A stretch of 32,820 bases of DNA, from contig JAEKKJ010000032.1 of the NCBI GenBank assembly GCA_019510435.1, positions 1-32,820 of the forward strand, written 5' to 3'. The notes beneath the pieces were generated by a model. That model saw only the letters and a program-made list of their open reading frames with translations. It had not been told where the DNA came from and made no database searches. Shown piece by piece: positions 8,054 through 14,133 of this stretch (the first letter of the stretch is position 1; each line of letters begins with the position of its first letter). This DNA is from Caulobacterales bacterium (GTDB lineage: Bacteria > Pseudomonadota > Alphaproteobacteria > Caulobacterales > Caulobacteraceae). Both the position numbers and the translations under genes were made by a program.

Positions 8054-8517
8054 CAGTCGCGATGATAGGGCGAACCGGCCAGAATGGAGACCGCCCGATA
8101 GACCTGCTCGGCCAGCATGGCGCGGGCCAGGGCGTGCGGCCAGGTCTGCGGCCCGAACGCCAGGGTCCCCTGGGCGGCGGCCACCAGCGCCGGATCGAGG
8201 CCGTCGGCGCCGCCGATCAGGAACACCAGCCGCCGCACCCCGCGGTCGCGCAGGGTGGCGATCTCCTCGGCGAAGGCGCGCGAGGCCCGGGCCTTGCCCC
8301 GCTCGTCGCAGGCGATCACGTGGCTGTCGGCCAGGTGGGCCTTCAGCGCTTCGGCTTCCGCCGCCTTGCCCGGCTTGCGCGCCTCCACCTCGACCACCTC
8401 TACCGGGCCCAGGCTCAGCGCCCGGCCCGCGGCCGTGGCGCGGTCGGCATAGAGCTTCACGAGCTCGGTCTCGGGCGAACGGGCGAGCCGCCCCACGGCG
8501 ACGATGGCGATCTTCAC
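8053..8517 (-). CDS. rlmH: 23S rRNA pseudouridine-1915 N3-methyltransferase
   Basis: The 154-residue product matches RlmH over its whole length: MKIAIVAVGRLARSPETELVKLY at the start, VIACDERGKARASRAFAEEI, the SAM-binding knot FLIGGADGLDPAL and the C-terminal WPHALARAMLAEQVYRA-SILAGSPYHRD. It is a small SPOUT methyltransferase that modifies helix 69 of the assembled 70S ribosome. The start is GTG at 8517 with GAGGGGGC just before it. In many relatives rsfS precedes it; here asd does, separated by a repeat-bearing gap, so rlmH may begin the operon rlmH - envC - ctpA. Confidence 0.96.
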   Translation of the reverse strand: MKIAIVAVGRLARSPETELVKLYADRATAAGRALSLGPVEVVEVEARKPGKAAEAEALKAHLADSHVIACDERGKARASRAFAEEIATLRDRGVRRLVFLIGGADGLDPALVAAAQGTLAFGPQTWPHALARAMLAEQVYRAVSILAGSPYHRD

Positions 8518-8573
8518 GCCCCCTCATGCCGCGAAGCGGCGCCCCCCAGCAATGGCGGCCTCCATTGAAGAGG

Positions 8574-8640
8574 ACCGCCAAGGCGCCAAGGACGCCAAGA
8601 TGCGCGCGGACACCCTTGGCGATCTTGGCGTCTTGGCGGT
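8574..8640. repeat. long inverted repeat built from CTTGGCG heptads
   Basis: The left arm (8574-8599) and right arm (8615-8640) are complementary over 26 bases with three mismatches. Each arm holds three tandem CTTGGCG units (or their complement) about one to two bases apart, ending in CTTGGCGGT. It sits between asd and rlmH and could end asd transcription, though it has no T-run. Confidence 0.7.
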
Positions 8641-8664
8641 GACCTTAAGCCGCCTGCGGCGTGC

Positions 8665-9744
8665 TCAGCCCAGCAGCACCCGCTCGGCGATCTGGACGGC
8701 GTTGAGGGCGGCGCCCTTGAGGAGCTGGTCGCCGGCGAGGAGCAGGGCGACGGAGCGGCCGGAGGGGTCGCCCAGGTCGCGGCGGATGCGGCCGACCAGG
8801 ACGTCGCCCTGGCCCTGCGCCTCGCACGGCATGGGGAAGTGGTTGGCGGCTCGGTCGTCGACGACGCGCACGCCCGGCGCCTCGGCCAGGGCCTCGCGCA
8901 CGGCGGCCGGCGGCACCGGGGCGTCCAGCTCGGCGGTCACCGCCATGGTGTGGGCGCGCAACACCGGCACGCGCAGGCAGGTCACGCCGATCGGCAGTGC
9001 GCCGGCGCCCAGGATGCGGCGCGTCTCGGCCATCACCTTGTTCTCCTCGCCGTTGTAGCCGCTCGCCGGATCGACCGCCTCGTTGTGGCTGAAGACGTTG
9101 AACGCGTAGGGGTGCGGCAGCACCTTGGGCGCGAAGGGCTGGCCCGCGAGGAACGCCTCGGTGGAGGCCAGCAGCTCGTCCATGGCCGGCTGTCCGGCGC
9201 CGGAGGCGGCCTGGTAGGTGGCCACCTGCAGCCGGCGCAGGCCGAACTGGCGCTGCAGCGGCGCCACCGCGACGGTCAGCAGGATGGCCACGCAGTTGGG
9301 ATTGGCGACGATGCCGCGGTGGTGGGCCAGGCTGTCGAGGTTCACCTCGGGCACCACCAGCGGGCAGTCCAGGTCCATGCGGAAGGCCGAGGAGTTGTCC
9401 ACCACCAGCGCGCCGGCGGCGCGGGCGCGGGGGGCATAGGCGCGGGCGGTGTCGGAGTCGGCGGCGAACAGCGCCAGGTCCACGCCCTCGAAGCTGTCGT
9501 CGCCAAGGGCCTCGACCGCCACCGGCTCACCGCGGAACGCGAGGGTGCGGCCGGCCGAGCGGGCCGAGGCCAGCAGGCGCAGGGAGGCGACCGGAAAGTC
9601 CCGGGCTTCCAGGACGCGGATCAGTTCTCCGCCGACCGCGCCGGTGGCGCCGACGATGGCGACGGAGAGACTCCGCGACCCGGATCGGGCGGTGGGCCGG
9701 GGGCCGGATCGTGGGGCGGATCGGGGCGCTTCGAGAACGGGCAT
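8665..9744 (-). CDS. asd: aspartate-semialdehyde dehydrogenase
   Basis: This enzyme makes aspartate-4-semialdehyde, the branch point to Lys/diaminopimelate, Thr, Met and Ile. The NADP-binding motif VAIVGATGAVGGEL is at 28-41, the catalytic Cys151 is in NPNCVAILLT, and NGEENKVMAET and RVPVLRAHT give the substrate region. I chose ATG 9744 (359 residues) because AGAGG lies six bases upstream; an in-frame GTG or ATG further up would add an unlikely Arg-rich segment. Even so there is a 25-residue Ser/Arg/Pro-rich extension before the Rossmann fold. The 176-base leader holds a likely promoter, a leader peptide and an attenuator-like hairpin pair (separate entries). Confidence 0.95.
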   Translation of the reverse strand: MPVLEAPRSAPRSGPRPTARSGSRSLSVAIVGATGAVGGELIRVLEARDFPVASLRLLASARSAGRTLAFRGEPVAVEALGDDSFEGVDLALFAADSDTARAYAPRARAAGALVVDNSSAFRMDLDCPLVVPEVNLDSLAHHRGIVANPNCVAILLTVAVAPLQRQFGLRRLQVATYQAASGAGQPAMDELLASTEAFLAGQPFAPKVLPHPYAFNVFSHNEAVDPASGYNGEENKVMAETRRILGAGALPIGVTCLRVPVLRAHTMAVTAELDAPVPPAAVREALAEAPGVRVVDDRAANHFPMPCEAQGQGDVLVGRIRRDLGDPSGRSVALLLAGDQLLKGAALNAVQIAERVLLG

Positions 9745-9797
9745 GAGGGACCTCTTGGGATGAGGCCCGGCGCGGTGAGGATCGTCTCTGGTGGAAG

Positions 9798-9873
9798 AGC
9801 CCCGCCGCACTCGGGCGGGGCTTTCGACGGGATGGCGGGCTTAAGACCCGCGCGCAGCCGCCGACGCCCCGCC
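9798..9873 (-). promoter_or_regulatory. candidate attenuator hairpins in the asd leader
   Basis: On the asd transcript AGCCCCGCC (9822-9814) pairs perfectly with GGCGGGGCT (9806-9798), giving a 9-bp GC-rich stem with a 7-base loop. An identical GGCGGGGC lies inside the leader peptide frame (9873-9866) and can pair with the same GCCCCGCC, so the two hairpins exclude each other. A ribosome held at the early Ile/Thr/Lys codons would leave the upstream copy free and block the downstream stem. The U-tract after the stem is weak (CUCUUCC), so termination strength is uncertain. Confidence 0.55.
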
Positions 9874-9918
9874 GAAGCGGGTCGTTTTGCGGGTAATCAT
9901 GCGCATGGTCCTGGCCAT
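9841..9918 (-). CDS. candidate asd leader peptide rich in Met, Thr, Ile, Lys
   Basis: A short frame reads MARTMRMITRKTTRFGGASAA and then ARGS with a TAA stop (25 residues from ATG 9918). A better start may be ATG 9900, which has AGGA eight bases before it and gives a 19-residue peptide opening MITRKTTR. Met, Ile, Thr and Lys are the four amino acids made from the Asd product, just as the thr leader peptide of enterobacteria is rich in Thr and Ile. ATT and AAA are unusual codons for DNA this GC-rich. The peptide ends 96 bases before asd. Existence of the peptide is inference from position and composition. Confidence 0.55.
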   Translation of the reverse strand: MARTMRMITRKTTRFGGASAAARGS

Positions 9919-9926
9919 CGCGGCGG

Positions 9927-9955
9927 CGTGTAGCGGGCCCGGGCGCGACTGTAAA
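9927..9955 (-). promoter_or_regulatory. probable asd promoter
   Basis: On the minus strand TTTACA (9955-9950) and TACACG (9932-9927) are 17 bases apart, a standard spacing. Transcription would start near 9920, two bases before the first ATG of the leader peptide, leaving a leader of about 176 bases ahead of asd. Confidence 0.5.
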
Positions 9956-10026
9956 GGCCGCGGCGGCTCGCCGCGCACGCGCCCGCCGGCTTTCCGCGAG
10001 CGCGCGGGGCGCCCATCTGAGGGCCC

Positions 10027-10635
10027 GTGAGCGCCGCCCAAGCCCCCCTGTTCGACCTGCCGCCCACCGGGCCGCCCGGGTTCGCCTACCGGCCGGACAT
10101 CATCACGCCGGCGGAGGAGGCAGAGCTGGCCGAGCGGCTGGCCGCGCTGCCGTTCGAGCCGTTCCAGTTCCACGGCTACGAGGGGCGGCGGCGCGTGTTT
10201 TCGTTCGGCTGGCGCTACGACTTCACCGGCGCGGGGCTGGTGCAGGCCGAGCCGATCCCGGACTGGCTGTTCCCGTTGAGCGCCAAGGCGGCGAACCTGG
10301 CGGGGCTCGCGCCCGAGGCCCTGGCCCATGTGCTGATCAACGAATACCGCGAGGGCGCGCCGATCGGCTGGCACCGCGACCGCCCGGCGTTCGAGAAGGT
10401 GGTGGGCGTCTCGCTGCTGGCGCCTATCGTGATGCGTTTCCGCCGGCGGGTGGGTGACCGGTTCGAACGCCTCAACGCGCCGCTGGCGCCGCGCTCGGCC
10501 TATCTGCTGGACGGCCTGGCGCGCACGGAGTGGGAGCACAGCCTGCCGGAGGCCAAGGCCCACCGCTACTCGATCACCTTCCGGAACCTGCGGTCCGGCC
10601 AGGCCCGGGAAAGCGCTCGTCCTGCAGTTGCTTGA
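10027..10635 (+). CDS. AlkB-like 2-oxoglutarate/Fe(II) dioxygenase
   Basis: The 202-residue protein (GTG start, GAGG seven bases upstream) carries the AlkB signature: iron ligands His and Asp in GWHRDRPAFEKV, the distal His in WEHSLPEAKAHRYSITFRNL, and the Arg of RYSITFR that binds 2-oxoglutarate. FDLPPTGPPGFAYRPDIITPAEE is a typical opening for the short alphaproteobacterial homologues. Relatives remove alkyl groups from bases in DNA or RNA by oxidation; substrate preference cannot be read from the sequence. It is divergent from asd and precedes the fixL region, with no sign of SOS or Ada control seen upstream. Confidence 0.9.
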   Translation: MSAAQAPLFDLPPTGPPGFAYRPDIITPAEEAELAERLAALPFEPFQFHGYEGRRRVFSFGWRYDFTGAGLVQAEPIPDWLFPLSAKAANLAGLAPEALAHVLINEYREGAPIGWHRDRPAFEKVVGVSLLAPIVMRFRRRVGDRFERLNAPLAPRSAYLLDGLARTEWEHSLPEAKAHRYSITFRNLRSGQARESARPAVA

Positions 10636-10687
10636 GGCCCCCCGACCACCGGTATAGCGTCCTGGTTGCGACAGAGATCGTCGCAAC
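10632..10687 (+). promoter_or_regulatory. candidate fixL promoter with inverted-repeat operator
   Basis: TTGAGG (10632-10637) and TATAGC (10653-10658) are 15 bases apart, somewhat short. They are followed by a perfect inverted repeat GTTGCGAC-N7-GTCGCAAC at 10665-10687, which would sit on the transcription start. It does not match the FixK/FNR consensus or a FixJ site I know, so the regulator is unidentified. Confidence 0.45.
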
Positions 10688-10847
10688 TGCGGCGGAGCGC
10701 CAGAAGCGGCGGAGACCTCGAGGACGCGGACGCCGCATCCGAAGCGCAACGGGCGCCCCGTCCCGGCGGCCCCGACCCGCGCTTCGGGCGCGGGGCGTTG
10801 GCGTGGCTGAATCTCGATCGGGATGGCAAGGGCTGGGAAGCCTGGGC

Positions 10848-12110
10848 GTGGCGACCGGCCATCCCTTTGCCTTGGCCGCCAGTTTCGGCCTGCGTGTGGC
10901 GATCGTCCTGGTCCTGGTGCTGCTGGCGGTCGGGGCCGGGGCCTGGCTGCGCCGGCGGATGCGCGATGCGCGCAGGGTTCTGGAGGACCTGGAAGCCCGC
11001 GAGGCCCACCTGCAGTCGATCCTGGACGCCGTGCCCAGCGCCATGGTGGTGATCGACGAGCAGGGCGTGGTGCGCACCTTCAGTCCATCGGCCGAGCGGC
11101 TGTTCGGCTGGACCTCGGACGAGGTGGTGGGCCGCAACGTGGCCATGCTGATGCCCAGCCCCTATCGCGATGCGCACGACGGCTACCTCGGCCGCTACCG
11201 CGCCACTGGCGAGCGGCGGATCATCGGCATCGGGCGGGTGGTGGTGGGCGAGCGCAAGGACGGCTCGACCTTCCCGATGGAGCTGTCGGTGGGCGAGATG
11301 CGTTCGGGCGAGCGGCGGCACTTCACCGGATTCGTCCATGACATCAGCGAGCGGCGCGACGCCGAGCGGCGCGTGCACGTGCTGCAGGAGGAGCTGATCC
11401 ACGTCTCGCGCCTCTCGGCCCTGGGCGAGATGGCCTCGGCGCTGGCGCACGAGTTGAACCAGCCGCTGTCGGCGGCGGCGAACTATGTGAACGGCTCCAT
11501 CCGCCTGATCGACCGCGGCGCCCCGGATCTGCGCCGGGTCCGTGGCGCCCTGCGCCAGGCGGCCGACCAGACGCTCCGCGCGGGGGAGATCATCCGCCGG
11601 CTGCGCGGCTTCGTGTCCAAGGGCGAGGTCGATCGCCGGATCGAGCGGCTGTCGAGCCTGCTCGAGGAGGCCGGCGCCCTGGCCATGGTGGGGGCCAGCG
11701 ACCGCGGCGTGCGCCTGCTCTTCCAGTTCGAGAGCGCCATCGACCTGGTTCTGGTGGACAGGGTGCAGGTGCAGCAGGTGGCGCTCAACCTGATGCGCAA
11801 CGCCATGGAGGCGATGGAGGGCATGCCGCGGCACGAGCTCACCGTCGCCACCCGCCTGGCCGCCGACCGAATGGTGGAGGTGGCGGTGACCGACACCGGC
11901 GCCGGAATCGACGCCGACGTGGCCGCCCACCTGTTCCAGCCCTTCATCACCACGAAGGAGGCCGGCATGGGCGTCGGGCTGTCGATCTCGCGCACGATCG
12001 TCGAGGCGCACGGCGGTCGCATCTGGGCCGAGCCCAATCCGCGCGGCGGCGCCATCTTCCGCTTCACCCTGCGGGGCGTCACCGAGGAGGAGCTGGCCGA
12101 TGCCGACTGA
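10848..12110 (+). CDS. fixL: oxygen-sensing histidine kinase FixL
   Basis: From GTG 10848 (GGAAG seven bases upstream) the protein has 420 residues; GTG 10803 is an alternative. One membrane helix lies at about 7-33. The PAS domain (about 55-170) closely follows rhizobial FixL: MPSPYRDAHDGYL supplies the heme-ligand His110, and RRIIGIGR supplies the Arg130 that contacts bound oxygen. The kinase core has the H-box LSALGEMASALAHELNQPL with phospho-acceptor His201, an N-box LNLMRNAMEAMEG and the G-boxes TDTGAGID and GMGVGLSIS. Oxygen release from heme activates autophosphorylation and transfer to FixJ. The 3' end overlaps fixJ by 11 bases. Most likely it drives the low-oxygen respiratory response through a FixK encoded elsewhere. 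Confidence 0.93.
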   Translation: MATGHPFALAASFGLRVAIVLVLVLLAVGAGAWLRRRMRDARRVLEDLEAREAHLQSILDAVPSAMVVIDEQGVVRTFSPSAERLFGWTSDEVVGRNVAMLMPSPYRDAHDGYLGRYRATGERRIIGIGRVVVGERKDGSTFPMELSVGEMRSGERRHFTGFVHDISERRDAERRVHVLQEELIHVSRLSALGEMASALAHELNQPLSAAANYVNGSIRLIDRGAPDLRRVRGALRQAADQTLRAGEIIRRLRGFVSKGEVDRRIERLSSLLEEAGALAMVGASDRGVRLLFQFESAIDLVLVDRVQVQQVALNLMRNAMEAMEGMPRHELTVATRLAADRMVEVAVTDTGAGIDADVAAHLFQPFITTKEAGMGVGLSISRTIVEAHGGRIWAEPNPRGGAIFRFTLRGVTEEELADAD

Positions 12111-12708
12111 CGGGTGCGTGCACCTGATCGACGACGACGGGGCGGTGCGCGAGTCGCTGGGGTTCGTGCTGGAGTCCGCCGGCATGGCCTGCGTCACCTA
12201 TGACTCGGCGGTCGCCTTCCTGGCGCGGGGGGCGATGGCGCCGCCGGCCTGCGTGGTCACCGACGTGCGCATGCCGCGCATCAACGGCCTGGAGCTGGTC
12301 CGCCGCCTGCGCGCCGAGGGCCTGACCGCCCCGGTGATCGTCATGACCGGGCACGGCGACGTGCCGCTGGCGGTGGAGGCGATGAAGGCCGGGGCCTGCG
12401 AGTTCCTGGAGAAGCCCTTCGACGATGCGGTGTTCCTGCAGGCCGTCGCCCAGGCGCTCGGCGAGTGGCGCCGGCCGACACAGGACGACGCCGACCGCCA
12501 GCGGTTCCAGGCGGTGCTGGCCGGGCTGTCCCCGCGCGAGGCCGAGGTGCTGCGCGGCGTCGCGGACGGCAAGGCCAACAAGGTGATCGCCCGCGACCTC
12601 GGCATCAGCCCGCGCACGGTGGAGGTCTACCGCGCCCATGTGATGGCCAAGACCCAGGCGGCGAGCCTCTCGGAGCTGGTGCGCATGGCCTTGCTGGCCG
12701 CGTTCTGA
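12100..12708 (+). CDS. fixJ: response regulator FixJ
   Basis: The 202-residue protein has a receiver domain with the acidic pair in LIDDDGAVRESLGFVLES, phospho-acceptor Asp55 in VVTDVRMPRINGLEL, Thr in VIVMTGHGDVPLAVEAMKAGA and Lys in FLEKPFDD. A LuxR/NarL-type helix-turn-helix covers about 142-197 (LSPREAEVLRGVADGKANK, SPRTVEVYRAHVM). This is the full FixJ layout. Phosphorylated FixJ activates fixK in Caulobacter and rhizobia. Its ATG lies inside the end of fixL with GAGGAG ahead, so the pair is translationally coupled. Confidence 0.95.
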   Translation: MPTDGCVHLIDDDGAVRESLGFVLESAGMACVTYDSAVAFLARGAMAPPACVVTDVRMPRINGLELVRRLRAEGLTAPVIVMTGHGDVPLAVEAMKAGACEFLEKPFDDAVFLQAVAQALGEWRRPTQDDADRQRFQAVLAGLSPREAEVLRGVADGKANKVIARDLGISPRTVEVYRAHVMAKTQAASLSELVRMALLAAF

Positions 12709-12709
12709 C

Positions 12710-12723
12710 TTGCGCCAGATCAA
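12710..12723 (+). promoter_or_regulatory. FixK/FNR-type box before the FixT-like gene
   Basis: TTGCGCCAGATCAA matches 10 of the 12 fixed positions of the FixK consensus TTGATC-NN-GATCAA. Its centre (12716.5) placed at -41.5 predicts a transcription start near 12758, and TAGGCT at 12745-12750 sits where a -10 element should be. The start would coincide with the ATG at 12757. Confidence 0.65.
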
Positions 12724-12756
12724 GGCGGCGTCTTTCCAGGCCGCTAGGCTTCGGCC

Positions 12757-13155
12757 ATGCCGCCGTCGCGCCCGCCGCCCCTGGTCGTCATCGTGGTCGG
12801 CGACGCCGCCCTGCGCGCCTCGCTCGAATTCAATCTCGAGGTCGAGGGCTTCCGCATCGACGCCTGCGCCAGCGGCGAGGCCCTGCTGGCCATGGACCTG
12901 CCGCCAAGCGACGCCTGCCTGGTGGTCGACGAGCGCCTGCCCGGGGTATCCGGCCTCGGCGCGATCGCCCGGCTGCGGGCCGCGGGGGTGAGGCTGCCGG
13001 CGATCCTCTTGACCAGCCGGCCCTCGGCGCGGCTGCGCACCGAGGCCCTGGCCGCCCAGGCCCATCTGCTGGACAAGCCGCTGGTCGGCGATCTGCTGCC
13101 GCTCCAGGTGCGGGCGGCTTTGACCGCCGCCCGCGGTGAACCGGGCGCGGGCTAG
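12757..13155 (+). CDS. fixT: single-domain receiver, probable FixT
   Basis: The 132-residue protein is a stand-alone receiver: phospho-acceptor Asp58 in LVVDERLPGVSG, Ser/Thr in AILLTSRPS, and Lys107 in LLDKPLVGD. The first acidic pair is reduced to VVGDAAL. It follows fixLJ and has its own FixK-type box; in Caulobacter crescentus a single-domain receiver, FixT, next to fixLJ is FixK-activated and inhibits FixL as negative feedback. FixT there has been reported to bind an Fe-S cluster; only two Cys (37 and 54) are present here, so that property may not carry over. The call rests more on context than on sequence detail. It converges on the small acidic-protein gene with stop codons overlapping at CTAG. 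Confidence 0.7.
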   Translation: MPPSRPPPLVVIVVGDAALRASLEFNLEVEGFRIDACASGEALLAMDLPPSDACLVVDERLPGVSGLGAIARLRAAGVRLPAILLTSRPSARLRTEALAAQAHLLDKPLVGDLLPLQVRAALTAARGEPGAG

Positions 13156-13361
13156 TTGCTGGTCTTGCCCTCACCCATCTTGCCCTCACCCGTCTCGCGC
13201 CGGGCCTCTTCCAGTTCCTCGCCCTCGGGGCCGTCCAGCGCCTCTTCCGCCTCGCGGGCCTTCTGCTCGACGGGGCCGTCCTTGGCGAACTTGTGCTGCA
13301 TATCCTGGTACTTCTTGCCGGAGATGTAGTCGCCTTCGCCCTGGATCTTGTTGTCGGCCAT
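13152..13361 (-). CDS. small acidic hydrophilic protein, unknown function
   Basis: From ATG 13361 the product has 69 residues, opening MADNKIQGEGDYISGKKYQD and rich in Glu, Lys and Gly (EQKAREAEEALDGPEGEELEEARRE). It has no signal peptide or membrane helix. AAGGAGG lies six bases before the ATG, a very strong ribosome site, suggesting high expression. Two 15-base tandem repeats (CTTGCCCTCACCC core at 13164 and 13179) encode GEGKMGEGK near the C-terminus. Similar short hydrophilic proteins occur in many alphaproteobacteria and are often linked to stress, but I cannot assign a family with certainty. Its start region faces the rubrerythrin gene across 184 bases. Confidence 0.75.
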   Translation of the reverse strand: MADNKIQGEGDYISGKKYQDMQHKFAKDGPVEQKAREAEEALDGPEGEELEEARRETGEGKMGEGKTSN

Positions 13362-13545
13362 CACGCGCCTCCTTGCTGTCGGGCAAGGAACCCGCAGGGG
13401 CGCGGCGAAGCTCCATAGAGCCCTTCGATGCTGGCCATAGAGATTACCATGTTGATCGATCGGGCCCGCGGTCCATAGTCCCGCCCGCGTGGCGCGCGGC
13501 CCCCCTGGAGCCATCTGCGAGCCGCCGCCCAAAGGGAGATCACCA

Positions 13546-13962
13546 ATGTCGCTGGCCAGCAGCAAGACCCTCGAAAACCTCAAGGCCGCCTTCGCCGGCG
13601 AGAGCCAGGCCAACCGCCGCTACCTCTACTTCGCCCAGAAGGCTGACGTGGAAGGCTACAACGACGTGGCCGCCGTGTTCCGCTCGACGGCGGAAGGCGA
13701 GACCGGCCACGCCCACGGCCACCTGGAATTCATGGAAAGCGTCGGCGACCCGGCCACCGGCCTGCCGATCGGCGGCACCTCCGACAACCTCAAGGCCGCC
13801 ATCGCCGGCGAGACCCACGAGTACACCGACATGTACCCGGGCATGGCGCGCACGGCCCGCGAGGAAGGCTACGACGAGATCGCCGACTGGTTCGAGACCC
13901 TGGCCAAGGCCGAGAAGTCCCACGCCGGCCGCTTCCAGCGCGCCCTGGACACCCTGGACTAG
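13546..13962 (+). CDS. rubrerythrin (diiron domain only)
   Basis: The 138-residue protein (ATG 13546, GGGAG eight bases upstream; an upstream in-frame start would add a Pro-rich stretch) is a four-helix ferritin-like diiron protein. Candidate ligands are Glu19 (FAGESQANRRY), Glu52 and His55 (EGETGHAH), Glu89/Glu92 (AGETHEYTDMYPGMA) and Glu123 with His126 (AKAEKSHAGRF). The C-terminal rubredoxin domain of classical rubrerythrin is absent, so electrons must come from another protein. Rubrerythrins reduce hydrogen peroxide. The Fe-S protein and DUF3501 gene that follow are recurrent neighbours of this short type and could be the electron route. Confidence 0.92.
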   Translation: MSLASSKTLENLKAAFAGESQANRRYLYFAQKADVEGYNDVAAVFRSTAEGETGHAHGHLEFMESVGDPATGLPIGGTSDNLKAAIAGETHEYTDMYPGMARTAREEGYDEIADWFETLAKAEKSHAGRFQRALDTLD

Positions 13963-13970
13963 CCAGGCGC

Positions 13971-14112
13971 TGTCATCCCGGTTTCCGCCTCAGGCGGAAG
14001 ACCGGGACCCATTGAGCTCTGAGTGGGTGATGAGATGCGGGGTCGCCGCGCCAGCGCTTTCAGCGCCGCGCTCAATGGGTCCCGGTCTTCGCTGCGCGAA
14101 ACCGGGATGACA
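13971..14112. repeat. paired TGTCATCCCGG inverted repeats
   Basis: The left arm (13971-14016, TGTCATCCCGGTTTC through GGACCCATTGAG) and right arm (14071-14112, CTCAATGGGTCCC through CCGGGATGACA) are inverted copies of one element. Each also has its own small variable stem (CCGCCTCAGGCGG and TTCGCTGCGCGAA). The element is of a kind common between genes in Caulobacter relatives. It separates rubrerythrin from the Fe-S gene. Confidence 0.75.
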
Positions 14113-14133
14113 CTCTATGGCGGGCGTTGAGGG

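Noticed and set aside
13455..13466. TTGATCGATCGG upstream of rubrerythrin as a FixK site
   Set aside because: Only the left half-site matches; the right half GATCAA is absent at the required distance.
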